Shown: positions 26,263-32,451 of the stretch, one piece after another
Position numbering within the stretch: position 1 is the stretch's first letter
Layout of the letters: each line of letters starts with the position of its first letter
DNA from: a virus
Strand: one strand, 5' to 3'
Length of the DNA stretch: 33,841 bases
Virus record (IMG/VR): IMGVR_UViG_3300043466_003618
Location: 1-33,841 of that record
Position numbers and translations under genes: made by a program
The notes under the pieces: model-generated
The model's input: only the letters and a program-made list of their open reading frames with translations
Database searches by the model: none
Told to the model about the DNA's origin: nothing

Positions 26263-26290
26263 GATGTGTCTCCTTTTGTTGTTGACAAGT

Positions 26291-26311
26291 CTATTATATA
26301 AACTTTAGTTT
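26291..26311 (-). promoter_or_regulatory. Repeated accessory promoter P4 (variant)
   Basis: AAACTAAAGTTTATATAATAG on the minus strand. The -10 is TATAAT but the preceding TG is changed. Overlaps the stop of 26310..26801 and drives the three-gene membrane-protein unit. Confidence 0.75.
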
Positions 26312-26801
26312 ACTTGCCGGCAACCTTATCTGCTGCTTCTTTGTCCGCCTTGCGATCCGCTTCAGGGTCTCGGACCTCAAAGTTACCGCGTTTGATTTTC
26401 CAGAATATGTCCGGGCGATCCTCAACGATCTTTTTCGCCATAGAGTACGCGATATCGCCGATTTCCATAAGTTTGGTCAAGTCTACTTTTTCCCCGACAT
26501 TGGCCGCTGCCCAGTTGAGAACTTTTGCTTGCTTGTCTGCGCGAGACAACTTTCGCTCTATTTTCATTTCTTCTGGGTTTTCAACGAATAAATTCCACAC
26601 TCGGGAGTCGATGGTGTAAATGCGAAAAACCTGAGGAACTGGCATTTCTGGATTTGCGTCTATCGCATAGGCCGCACGTAATTTTTCAGCCGCCACACGC
26701 TGGTCGTCCCCTGGGACGTTTGATGGGCTTCCGTACTCGGCGATGAGACTCGCCATGTCCGCACGATACGTCTCGCGCGCTAACTCCAAGTCAACTTTCA
26801 T
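26310..26801 (-). CDS. Hypothetical helical protein
   Basis: 163 residues from ATG 26801. Mixed helical sequence, then a DRKADKEAADKVAGK tail. The region LNWAAANVGEKVDLTKLMEIGDIAYSMAKKIVEDRPDIFWKIKRGNFEVRDPEA could be a winged-helix-like domain, but I cannot name a family. Sole gene of the P5 unit. Confidence 0.8.
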   Translation of the reverse strand: MKVDLELARETYRADMASLIAEYGSPSNVPGDDQRVAAEKLRAAYAIDANPEMPVPQVFRIYTIDSRVWNLFVENPEEMKIERKLSRADKQAKVLNWAAANVGEKVDLTKLMEIGDIAYSMAKKIVEDRPDIFWKIKRGNFEVRDPEADRKADKEAADKVAGK

Positions 26802-26836
26802 GCGTTGCTCTCTTTCTGTGTAATTCGGTATGTGTA

Positions 26837-26856
26837 CATTATAACGATTTTAGTTT
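26837..26856 (-). promoter_or_regulatory. Repeated accessory promoter P5
   Basis: AAACTAAAATCGTTATAATG on the minus strand. Overlaps the AAC-TAA end of 26850..27128. Confidence 0.85.
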
Positions 26857-27128
26857 CCAGCCGGCACTGGCCATTTCCAGCCGGCACCGCCAATTTCCAG
26901 CCGGCACAGGGCCTCGTGTACTTCTGGGTTACAACTAAAAACCTGCGCTAACTCGGATTCAACCGCGAACCTTGCGTACGCTACGTTTTTTGGGTTTTCG
27001 ACTAAAAACTTGTCTTCGCCGATCCACTTGGTAAAAACGACTTCGCGATTCTGACCGAGCATTTCAACCCACACTCGGGAAATCTCATTGGTAACTTCGA
27101 TCTTGGTAATTTTCATTGTTTGCATCAT
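26850..27128 (-). CDS. Hypothetical protein, leaderless start
   Basis: 92 residues from ATG 27128, exactly 6 nt after the P6 -10 box, with no ribosome-binding site. The start is ATG-ATG. Beta-alpha sequence (MKITKIEVTNEISRVWVEML). The C-terminus GGAGWKWPVPAGN is encoded by a near-perfect triplicated short repeat containing CCAGCCGGCAC, and its stop lies inside P5. Confidence 0.8.
   Translation of the reverse strand: MMQTMKITKIEVTNEISRVWVEMLGQNREVVFTKWIGEDKFLVENPKNVAYARFAVESELAQVFSCNPEVHEALCRLEIGGAGWKWPVPAGN
26858..26908. repeat. Three tandem copies of TTTCCAGCCGGCAC
   Basis: Three direct copies spaced about 19 bp at the 3' end of 26850..27128, next to P5. The GCCGGCAC core recurs near other promoter copies (28149, 29790, 32482, 33304). 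Confidence 0.85.
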
Positions 27129-27133
27129 ATGAC

Positions 27134-27154
27134 CATTATAACAACTTTAGTTTT
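27134..27154 (-). promoter_or_regulatory. Repeated accessory promoter P6 (leaderless)
   Basis: AAACTAAAGTTGTTATAATG, then 5 nt before ATG 27128. The whole promoter is also the coding end of 27136..27282, whose TAA stop falls within TATAAT. Confidence 0.87.
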
Positions 27155-27282
27155 CTTGAAGTTGGGTGGCGATGGCGCGATGACGCTTCTTCTCGGCGCC
27201 GCGTTGCTTCATTGCTGCCAATCCGCAAAAGAACCGCTGCAACGACAAAAATCGTCCCTACGGCAAAAATAATTGTTATCAT
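27136..27282 (-). CDS. Small single-helix membrane protein whose 3' end is promoter P6
   Basis: 48 residues from an ATG overlapping the ThyX stop (ATGA), with GGAAGGA upstream inside thyX. Transmembrane segment ITIIFAVGTIFVVAAVLL, then a basic tail. The last codons (RKLKLL-stop) are the promoter sequence read as protein. Confidence 0.7.
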   Translation of the reverse strand: MITIIFAVGTIFVVAAVLLRIGSNEATRRREEASSRHRHPTSRKLKLL

Positions 27283-27962
27283 GGTGTCTTCCTTCCGTTT
27301 TCTTTCCAAGCAAAGAATGTAATTGGCATTTGCTCAACAGCTAAGTCGTGCACCGCGTTTGCGTACTGTTGAATGTCGCGTTGCGCCGTTTCGTGAGTCC
27401 GCAAGGACAAAAAGTTCATGAGAGAACGCGCGTTGACTGTCCAGTAGAATTGAGTAAACATTGAAACTGGCAACACCACGCGAGCCTGTTCTTTCGCAAC
27501 TCCCATCTCGAGGAGCGCTGAATACGCATCGTATGCGTCCGCATTTGCATTTGTAATGATTTCTACTGCAGCGTTTGCTACGTCTTTGCCGAGCGCTTCA
27601 AACGTGTATGACCCAGGCTTGCCGACTTGCCCGCGAACGTCTTTCTGCTCGGGTGAAAAAAATTCATTCGGAACTTCGCTGTAGCGAGCGGAGAACTCGT
27701 TGAACGAACCGATGCGATGACGGAACCATTCGCGTGCAACAAACACTGGGCACTTGACATGAAAGCGAAACGAGTTGTGTTCGAACGGAGTTCCATGACG
27801 CTCGCGCATGAGAAAGTTGATAAGACCTTTGTCAGCTTCGCTCAACTCACTTGAGCTTTTTGCAAACGAGACTCGAGCCGCGTTTACGACTGACAAATCG
27901 TCTGCCATTGCCGCATCAAGACGAACGAATCCACCGGCGACCTCAATTGTTTCTGTTTTCAT
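27279..27962 (-). CDS. thyX: Flavin-dependent thymidylate synthase
   Basis: 227 residues. The signature RHRIGSFNEFSARY is at 81-94, preceded by RHGTPFEHNSFRFHVKCPVFVAREWF. The C-terminal LRTHETAQRDIQQYA carries the conserved substrate-binding Arg. ThyX makes dTMP from dUMP with FAD, NADPH and methylene-tetrahydrofolate, supplying thymidine for phage DNA. Ribosome-binding site weak. Part of the P7 unit. Confidence 0.97.
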   Translation of the reverse strand: MKTETIEVAGGFVRLDAAMADDLSVVNAARVSFAKSSSELSEADKGLINFLMRERHGTPFEHNSFRFHVKCPVFVAREWFRHRIGSFNEFSARYSEVPNEFFSPEQKDVRGQVGKPGSYTFEALGKDVANAAVEIITNANADAYDAYSALLEMGVAKEQARVVLPVSMFTQFYWTVNARSLMNFLSLRTHETAQRDIQQYANAVHDLAVEQMPITFFAWKENGRKTP

Positions 27963-28018
27963 TTACATGTCACTTTCTTTATTTTGACAATTTTTCCTGT
28001 TTTCTTCGACTTTACACG

Positions 28019-28228
28019 TTATGGTTCAATGTGCTCGAGGCGATACCGAACGTTTTTGCGTCGCTCAATAGTGCTGCGGTACTCGAGAATCTGTTTTGCA
28101 CTTTGAAGATTACGAGGCATTCCAATTTTTGTTTTGGTTAACACTCCGCCGGCACTGCCAAGTTTTTCTTGAAAAACCTGCCAATTTTTTTCTTCAGCCG
28201 GCGCTGGCTGCACTTTTTTGTATGGCAT
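28019..28228 (-). CDS. Small basic hypothetical protein
   Basis: 69 residues from ATG 28228. Basic, with an Arg-rich C-terminus (EYRSTIERRKNVRYRLEHIEP). No family recognised. In the P7 unit, upstream of thyX. Confidence 0.7.
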   Translation of the reverse strand: MPYKKVQPAPAEEKNWQVFQEKLGSAGGVLTKTKIGMPRNLQSAKQILEYRSTIERRKNVRYRLEHIEP

Positions 28229-28262
28229 GTGTCTTTTCTTTCAGTTGTGTAGTAGTTGTAAA

Positions 28263-28337
28263 AGGCGGCAGGTAGCCGAAGGTTCCGTTAGCAGTCCCAG
28301 CCATTTTGTAGTTGGTCCTTCCTTCGGCTCCCGCCAT
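28263..28337. repeat. Long inverted repeat in a 119-bp gap
   Basis: GGCGG...AGCCGAAGG and CCTTCGGCT...CGCC pair across about 40 nt. The length (75 nt) recalls a tRNA but no anticodon or T-arm fits. It lies between 28348..28542 and 28019..28228 and may be an RNA processing or attenuation structure. Confidence 0.5.
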
Positions 28338-28347
28338 GTGGAGAAAG

Positions 28348-28542
28348 TCAGTCGCTAAGCTCTCGAAGAAGCCGCAACGCGCTTTCAATTTGTGGGTGAT
28401 CCGCATTCTGAAACAGAATGTTTCTTTTTATCCACGAAATGTTTGGTTCACTCATTTGCTGAATGCGAAAATTCGGAAGACTCATCGTCTCGAGTATTTT
28501 CCGCAATTCGGCAGACTTCGCTCTTCGCTCTACCGGGTTCAT
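28348..28542 (-). CDS. Small hypothetical protein coupled to a 16-codon leader ORF
   Basis: 64 residues from ATG 28542, overlapping the stop of the upstream leader ORF as TAATG. Helical and basic (NPVERRAKSAELRKILETM). No family recognised. Confidence 0.75.
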   Translation of the reverse strand: MNPVERRAKSAELRKILETMSLPNFRIQQMSEPNISWIKRNILFQNADHPQIESALRLLRELSD

Positions 28543-28592
28543 TAGAAACCGCCAGCGTCGTGCGCGTCTGAAGTTCTCTTCGTCGTTTTCAT
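28542..28592 (-). CDS. Leaderless 16-codon leader ORF
   Basis: ATG 28592 lies 7 nt after the P7 -10 box. Encodes MKTTKRTSDAHDAGGF, then TAATG gives the next gene its start. May exist to load ribosomes onto the polycistronic message. Confidence 0.45.
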   Translation of the reverse strand: MKTTKRTSDAHDAGGF

Positions 28593-28598
28593 ATTTCC

Positions 28599-28620
28599 AA
28601 TTATACTCTTTTTAGTTTTT
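28599..28620 (-). promoter_or_regulatory. Repeated accessory promoter P7 (variant)
   Basis: AAACTAAAAAGAGTATAATT on the minus strand. The TG of the extended -10 is lost. Overlaps the AAC-TAA stop of 28612..28812; heads the unit ending in thyX. Confidence 0.78.
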
Positions 28621-28812
28621 TAAGCTCACCTCAGCAAGAGGGATCCAGCCCTCCCACTTCGTTTTCAATGACCGCAAATAGATTGAGTCTTCTCTCGCAG
28701 TTTTGTCAATTTTTTCAAACAGCGGACCATTCTGTTTTATCCGCCGGCGAGTTTTTACGCTTGCCGCATTAGGATTGATTTTCACAGAATAGACCGCAGA
28801 TGAAAGAGTCAT
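28612..28812 (-). CDS. Small basic hypothetical protein
   Basis: 66 residues from an ATG overlapping the previous stop (TGATG). Basic middle (KTRRRIKQNG). Ends KN-stop, formed by promoter P7. Confidence 0.72.
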   Translation of the reverse strand: MTLSSAVYSVKINPNAASVKTRRRIKQNGPLFEKIDKTAREDSIYLRSLKTKWEGWIPLAEVSLKN

Positions 28813-29327
28813 CAGTGAATCTCGAATCCGCCAGACTCTTGGCAGAACTTCGCAAACGCTTCGATGTTTTCCACAGTGAATGGGTAGTTCATTTCGAAGT
28901 GGTCAACTTGCCCTTCGCCGCCACATGCGTTGCACCAACCGTGAGTGCGTCCGAAAAGAATCTGAGACGCTTCGTCGAGTTCGCGAGACGGCATGTTCAT
29001 TTTAGATCCCACCTCGTCAGTGCGAATCCCTGTTGCATCGCAATAGCTGCACTCTGATCTCGGTAGTTTTGCAAGACGTACGTCATAACTCTTTTTGTAC
29101 CGAGCAGTGCGTCCGCAAGCGATTTCCTCGAGCAGAAGTTGACCGAGCTGTTCTGCATCTGCAGCGTCAAGCCCATCTCCGCCATTTTCGTCTCCGCGTA
29201 CGTTTTCGCAGATCTCCGGCGCTACTTCTACGCAGTAGTTCCAAAGTGGCCGCCAGGCCCAGACGTTGTTGCGAAAGTACTCGCCTGTTGTAGTTGCCGG
29301 ATTCTTTCCGACTACGTCCATTCCCAT
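28812..29327 (-). CDS. DnaJ-type zinc-finger hypothetical protein
   Basis: 171 residues from ATG 29327, with AAAGGAGA. Starts MGMDVVGKNPATTTGEYFRNNVWAWRPLWNYC, a pattern I recall from phage and bacterial hypothetical proteins. Two CxxC-x-G-x-G-like units (CSYCDATG, CNACGGEG) resemble the DnaJ zinc finger. Function unknown. First gene of the P8 unit. Confidence 0.85.
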   Translation of the reverse strand: MGMDVVGKNPATTTGEYFRNNVWAWRPLWNYCVEVAPEICENVRGDENGGDGLDAADAEQLGQLLLEEIACGRTARYKKSYDVRLAKLPRSECSYCDATGIRTDEVGSKMNMPSRELDEASQILFGRTHGWCNACGGEGQVDHFEMNYPFTVENIEAFAKFCQESGGFEIH

Positions 29328-29356
29328 TGTGTTGTCTCCTTTGTCGTTATGTTTTT

Positions 29357-29376
29357 ATTTTATCAAATTTAGTTTT
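29357..29376 (-). promoter_or_regulatory. Repeated accessory promoter P8 (variant)
   Basis: AAAACTAAATTTGATAAAAT on the minus strand; extended -10 TGATAAAAT. Overlaps the AAC-TAA end of 29369..29548. Confidence 0.75.
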
Positions 29377-29548
29377 GGTCTTCAGCGACTACTCCGCCAA
29401 TTTCAGCAGCGTACTCTTTTGCTTCGTCCGGCGATTTGAAGACACCAAGTCCAGCGATTCCGCGTGGAGTCATCATTCGCAAAGTCCACCGATCTCCGCC
29501 AAGCGGATGAATTGTGAACTCTTGATCTTTGTACATTTTTTCTGTCAT
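29369..29548 (-). CDS. Small hypothetical protein
   Basis: 59 residues from ATG 29548, two bases after the previous stop. WTLRMMTPRGIAGLGVFKSPDEAKEYAAEIGG looks like a small alpha-beta fold. Its DQN-stop end is supplied by P8. Confidence 0.75.
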   Translation of the reverse strand: MTEKMYKDQEFTIHPLGGDRWTLRMMTPRGIAGLGVFKSPDEAKEYAAEIGGVVAEDQN

Positions 29549-29550
29549 TT

Positions 29551-29727
29551 TTACTTTGCTTTCGTGTAAAACTTTCGACGCTCGTCTCGGATCGAGATTA
29601 GCGTGCGAATTTGCGCCGGCGTCAGATTTCCGCGAACTTCGAAGACGCGAATCATTTTTGCGCAGAATGCGATTGATTTGCGATTTGCGTAAGCGAAGTC
29701 GAGTGCCGCATCGATTTCCATGTACAT
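29551..29727 (-). CDS. Small hypothetical protein
   Basis: 58 residues from ATG 29727, with CGGAGACA. Helical (IDAALDFAYANRKSIAFCAKMIRVFEVRG, then LTPAQIRTLISIRDERRKF). No family recognised. First gene after P9. Confidence 0.75.
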   Translation of the reverse strand: MYMEIDAALDFAYANRKSIAFCAKMIRVFEVRGNLTPAQIRTLISIRDERRKFYTKAK

Positions 29728-29754
29728 TGTGTCTCCGTTTTGTCGTTGTGTAAT

Positions 29755-29775
29755 TATTATAACAATTTTAGTTTT
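29755..29775 (-). promoter_or_regulatory. Repeated accessory promoter P9
   Basis: AAACTAAAATTGTTATAATA on the minus strand; ahead of 29551..29727. Confidence 0.87.
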
Positions 29776-29812
29776 GACAAAATCTTTACACAATCCAGCC
29801 GGCACCGCGAGC

Positions 29813-29971
29813 CTAGCGGCTAATTGTGCCGCAATGATCGCCTTCAGCGCTAAACGTCGTAATTGCGCTCGCGCAAGTAAAGCGGAGCGCTTTGTGCGCT
29901 TCCACAAGACATGCGTCGCACTCGGCACAATTTTCGTGCTTTGGAGTGTATGTTGTGTCTTCGTAGCTCAT
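29813..29971 (-). CDS. Small Cys-rich protein
   Basis: 52 residues from ATG 29971, with AAAGGACA. CAECDAC and two further Cys could bind a metal. No family recognised. Confidence 0.72.
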   Translation of the reverse strand: MSYEDTTYTPKHENCAECDACLVEAHKALRFTCASAITTFSAEGDHCGTISR

Positions 29972-29998
29972 AATGTGTCCTTTCGTTGCGTACAAGAT

Positions 29999-30019
29999 AA
30001 TTATAACAATTTTAGTTTT
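29999..30019 (-). promoter_or_regulatory. Repeated accessory promoter P10
   Basis: AAACTAAAATTGTTATAATT on the minus strand; its AACTAA supplies the stop of 30012..30230. Confidence 0.87.
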
Positions 30020-30230
30020 CTACAGACCATGAAAGACGCACTGCAGCTTTTTTTGCTGCCGCAGTGATGCACTCATCGCACAAGATTGCAGTAAACTCGG
30101 TCAGGTCGTGCTTTGACCCATAGCCAGGGGAAATTGTGACATAGGCCGCGTCCAAGAGATTTGCCGATTCGTCCCACAGGTACTCGACCTTGCCACCGCA
30201 TAAGAGACACGGAGGTAGCTCTGACCTCAC
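30012..30230 (-). CDS. Small zinc-binding phage protein
   Basis: 72 residues from GTG 30230, two bases after the previous stop. CLLCGGK and CDEC give a four-Cys zinc site; the middle YVTISPGYGSKHDLTEFTAILCDECI is a pattern I recall from phage hypothetical proteins. Confidence 0.82.
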   Translation of the reverse strand: MRSELPPCLLCGGKVEYLWDESANLLDAAYVTISPGYGSKHDLTEFTAILCDECITAAAKKAAVRLSWSVEN

Positions 30231-30232
30231 GG

Positions 30233-30406
30233 CTACTTGGCTTCCGCAACTGGGAACGCCACGACCGCGTCAAGCGCGATGCGGGCCATTTCCTTGAGAG
30301 CCTCCGCGTCGTGAGGAGACGTAGTCCCATCGGCGATTGGCTGCAAAACCATGATTAAGCATGCCAACTCGCGTGACGTAAATGAGCGTGTGAATTCGTG
30401 TTCCAT
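30233..30406 (-). CDS. Small helical protein
   Basis: 57 residues from ATG 30406, with GGAAGGACCC. Helical (SRELACLIMVLQPIADG, AEALKEMARIALDAVVAF). First gene after P11; probably co-expressed with 30012..30230. Confidence 0.75.
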   Translation of the reverse strand: MEHEFTRSFTSRELACLIMVLQPIADGTTSPHDAEALKEMARIALDAVVAFPVAEAK

Positions 30407-30436
30407 TGTGGGTCCTTCCGTATTGGTTGATAAATA

Positions 30437-30457
30437 CATTATAACAATTTTAGTTTT
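30437..30457 (-). promoter_or_regulatory. Repeated accessory promoter P11
   Basis: AAACTAAAATTGTTATAATG on the minus strand; leader starts GTATTTATCA. Confidence 0.88.
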
Positions 30458-30523
30458 TACAAATTGCCACCGGAGCCCGGCCGGAACACCAATACCGACC
30501 AGGCCTCCGCGGCACGACGGAAA

Positions 30524-30640
30524 TTACTCGGACTCTTCCTCGTCTTCCTCGTTTTCCCATGCGGCTTCAGCCGCACCTGCTGCGTGGTGACCTCTAAGGT
30601 CGTCGCGGCCATCCCAATCGTAATCGTAGTCGTATCCCAT
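30524..30640 (-). CDS. Tiny acidic protein
   Basis: 38 residues from ATG 30640, with AAAGGAAAC. Tyr-Asp repeats at the start (YDYDYDWD) and an EEDEEESE tail. Its strong negative charge could mimic DNA (speculation). Confidence 0.68.
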   Translation of the reverse strand: MGYDYDYDWDGRDDLRGHHAAGAAEAAWENEEDEEESE

Positions 30641-30670
30641 TTTATGTTTCCTTTCGTCGTTGACAAGATT

Positions 30671-30690
30671 ATTATAACAATTTTAGTTTT
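30671..30690 (-). promoter_or_regulatory. Repeated accessory promoter P12
   Basis: AAACTAAAATTGTTATAATA on the minus strand; supplies the AAC-TAA stop of 30683..30937. Confidence 0.87.
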
Positions 30691-30937
30691 CGTCTTCGTC
30701 TTCTTCGTCGCGGTACACGATCTCATCTTCCCACATGTCTCGTGAGCCGTAGTCACGACCATCGCCGAGAGCGATGTAGATTCCGGACTCGTCCGCGTCC
30801 TCGCTGACAAACGCGGTAATCGCCGCGACGTCCGCGACGAGAGGATAGTTTGGCTGGAACGCTCCGCGAATTGGAGTGTTGCCGCTAACCTCGTCTCGTA
30901 ATTCTTCGAGGCGCTCGATGAGTTCATTGAGTGTCAT
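30683..30937 (-). CDS. Conserved small phage protein
   Basis: 84 residues from ATG 30937, with AAAGGAAAC. TLNELIERLEELRDEVSGNTPIRGAFQPNYPLV is a pattern seen in many phage and bacterial small proteins (my recollection). Acidic C-terminus (RDEEDEDEN). Confidence 0.8.
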   Translation of the reverse strand: MTLNELIERLEELRDEVSGNTPIRGAFQPNYPLVADVAAITAFVSEDADESGIYIALGDGRDYGSRDMWEDEIVYRDEEDEDEN

Positions 30938-30966
30938 TTGGTTTCCTTTCGTCATTGGTATAAAGT

Positions 30967-30987
30967 CATTATAACATTTTTAGTTTT
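30967..30987 (-). promoter_or_regulatory. Repeated accessory promoter P13
   Basis: AAACTAAAAATGTTATAATG on the minus strand, immediately preceded by a GCCGGC hairpin. Confidence 0.87.
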
Positions 30988-30992
30988 GCCGG

Positions 30993-31020
30993 CTGGCCGG
31001 CTTGTGGCCGGCGCAGCCAG
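30993..31020. repeat. GC-rich hairpin upstream of P13
   Basis: GCCGGC-TTGTG-GCCGGC in the gap between the stop of 31029..31187 and P13. No U-tract follows on the minus strand. Confidence 0.6.
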
Positions 31021-31028
31021 ACGGAGTG

Positions 31029-31187
31029 CTAGTTGAAGGCGACTCGGCCGCGGCAGGCGTTGCGAGACGCGATGCGTTTTTTGTTCGGAATTGTTTGGGC
31101 CCGAAGAATGTTGCGATCGGCGAAAGCCTGATGATCGGCGGCGGACCATGTGTTTTTTGTTTTTTGTTTTTTGGTGTTCGTGCTCAT
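31029..31187 (-). CDS. Small basic protein, paralogue of 33317..33475, leaderless
   Basis: 52 residues from ATG 31187, 6 nt after the P14 -10 box, with no ribosome-binding site. Shares HQAFADRNILRAQTIPNKK and RIASR-N/K-ACRGR with 33317..33475. Lys-rich N-terminus (NTKKQKTKNTW). Possibly nucleic-acid binding. Confidence 0.8.
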   Translation of the reverse strand: MSTNTKKQKTKNTWSAADHQAFADRNILRAQTIPNKKRIASRNACRGRVAFN

Positions 31188-31192
31188 AAGAA

Positions 31193-31213
31193 CATTATAA
31201 CAATTTTAGTTTT
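31193..31213 (-). promoter_or_regulatory. Repeated accessory promoter P14 (leaderless)
   Basis: AAACTAAAATTGTTATAATG, with six bases from the -10 box to ATG 31187. Confidence 0.88.
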
Positions 31214-31229
31214 GCGGGTTGAGCTGTGA

Positions 31230-31252
31230 CCGGCTGGCGCGAGGCCAGCCGG
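31230..31252. repeat. Perfect 9-bp GC hairpin upstream of P14
   Basis: CCGGCTGGC-GCGAG-GCCAGCCGG, between the stop of 31266..31625 and P14. It could act as a U-less terminator or insulator. Confidence 0.65.
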
Positions 31253-31265
31253 CAGAGCGGCGTGT

Positions 31266-31625
31266 TTATGAAGGCCAGTTGCGCGATGCGACGAGCGGCA
31301 AGTTGCGGCGCGTAAGTTCGGCAGTGACGATGTCGATAATCGGGTGGCCGAAGGTGTATGCGATGTCGTCGATGCTGTCGTAGTCGGAGCAGTCGGAGCC
31401 GTAGCCGTTTTCGGTGAGACCGGTCGCGAAGTAGTAATCGTTAGGGTCAGTGAAAATGGTGAGGTCGTAGGTGACAGTTTGATGTGTGTCGTCGTCGAAG
31501 AAGAACGAGAGGACGTCGGATGGCTCGTCGATGCCGAAGGGCGTGGTGAGCGCGTATTCGTAGTCGAATGTGAATTCGAAGATAAGTTCGGTTTGGGTTT
31601 CGGTTTTGAGTGTGATGGTGTTCAT
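31266..31625 (-). CDS. Hypothetical acidic protein
   Basis: 119 residues from ATG 31625, 7 nt after the P15 -10 box. An ATG inside the -10 box (31634) is rejected because it would precede the transcription start. Asp/Thr/Tyr-rich and beta-like. The coding strand is pyrimidine-rich with mostly C-ending codons, unlike most neighbours, which may mark a recent arrival. Confidence 0.75.
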   Translation of the reverse strand: MNTITLKTETQTELIFEFTFDYEYALTTPFGIDEPSDVLSFFFDDDTHQTVTYDLTIFTDPNDYYFATGLTENGYGSDCSDYDSIDDIAYTFGHPIIDIVTAELTRRNLPLVASRNWPS

Positions 31626-31631
31626 GAATAC

Positions 31632-31652
31632 CATTATAACAATTTTAGTTTT
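31632..31652 (-). promoter_or_regulatory. Repeated accessory promoter P15 (near-leaderless)
   Basis: AAACTAAAATTGTTATAATG; seven bases from the -10 box to ATG 31625. Confidence 0.87.
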
Positions 31653-31669
31653 TGCTGAAAAAGATTGAA

Positions 31670-31744
31670 GAGGTGCGAGCGCTGGGGACGAAAGGGGAGA
31701 ACCCAGCGCTCAAGCACCTCACTAGACGACGACGAATCGTCTAG
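31670..31744 (-). terminator. Double hairpin, probable terminator after 31753..32061
   Basis: First stem read on the minus strand is CTAGACGA/TCGTCTAG (31722-31744). Second is GAGGTGC-GCGCTGGG paired with CCCAGCGC-GCACCTC (31670-31720), about 15 bp, followed by TTCAATCTTTTT. The 31654-31752 gap is filled by these structures. Confidence 0.65.
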
Positions 31745-31752
31745 GTCTTGCG

Positions 31753-32061
31753 CTACTTCTTTTTGTAGAGGTAGCTGCCGAACTCGTCCCACTCGCTTTT
31801 CAGCTTTTCGAATGAGTCCGCGTCCAGGAGATTGTAGCGTGCGCCATTGAGCATTGGCTTCGCAAATGAAGCTGCCATGTACACGTCGCCCGTACGAGCC
31901 TCCACGAAGCAGTGAACGCTTAGCGTGCTTACGATGCGAAGGTACTTGCGACCACCATCGAGTCTGTAAGTGCCTAGGCTTGTCTTTGAGTCCATGAAGC
32001 TGATGAGCTCGGTGACCGCATCTCGCACTGCTAGTTGTTCGTCAGAAATTGTTGCATTCAT
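31753..32061 (-). CDS. Hypothetical protein
   Basis: 102 residues from ATG 32061, with AAAGGACAC. Alpha-beta pattern (DGGRKYLRIVSTLSVHCFVEARTGDVYMAASF). Reminiscent of small phage proteins that bind nucleic acid, but no family can be named. Confidence 0.78.
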   Translation of the reverse strand: MNATISDEQLAVRDAVTELISFMDSKTSLGTYRLDGGRKYLRIVSTLSVHCFVEARTGDVYMAASFAKPMLNGARYNLLDADSFEKLKSEWDEFGSYLYKKK

Positions 32062-32093
32062 TGTGTGTCCTTTGTATTTGTAGCTGATAAAAA

Positions 32094-32114
32094 CATTATA
32101 ACAATTTTAGTTTT
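32094..32114 (-). promoter_or_regulatory. Repeated accessory promoter P16
   Basis: AAACTAAAATTGTTATAATG on the minus strand; leader begins GTTTTTATCAGC. Overlaps the stop of 32113..32406. Confidence 0.88.
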
Positions 32115-32406
32115 ATAGCAGCACAGGGTTGACGAACCGCGTTGAGAAAAACTCGACGAGAGACTCGCGATTGCGATGCGCCTCTGACTGCGCAAACTGC
32201 GTGCCATTGTACGCCTTGAAGTACTCAGTGCCATCGTGCAGTGTAACGCTCGCACCTTGCGACGAAGCGTGCTCGATGACCATCAAAACGTTCGATGAGT
32301 CACTCACGCGGACGTAACCTGATCCGCCATTGTAGTGCCACAAGCGATTTTCTTGAGCCGCGATATCGATCAATTCGACTGCCTGCATAAAAGTGATTTT
32401 GTTCAT
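32113..32406 (-). CDS. Hypothetical protein
   Basis: 97 residues from ATG 32406, with AAAGGACA. Contains HYNGGSGYVRVSDSSNVLMVIEH and GTEYFKAYNGTQF, a beta-rich fold similar in pattern to 31753..32061. Function unknown. Confidence 0.78.
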   Translation of the reverse strand: MNKITFMQAVELIDIAAQENRLWHYNGGSGYVRVSDSSNVLMVIEHASSQGASVTLHDGTEYFKAYNGTQFAQSEAHRNRESLVEFFSTRFVNPVLL

Positions 32407-32451
32407 TTTGTCCTTTTTTCTTTTTGTACCAGCCACCGCGGCTGATAAATA

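Noticed and set aside
28263-28337. tRNA-like length and CTGCTAA loop
   Set aside because: No anticodon stem, no T-arm consensus, and the strongest pairing is incompatible with a cloverleaf.
28194-28406. 70-residue minus-strand ORF
   Set aside because: Overlaps two better-supported genes and runs through an inverted repeat; a 35-47 codon internal version is possible but unsupported.
31344-31658. 104-residue plus-strand ORF rich in Val/Gly
   Set aside because: Shadow of 31266..31625, which has a promoter and correct start spacing; the plus ORF ends by translating the promoter.
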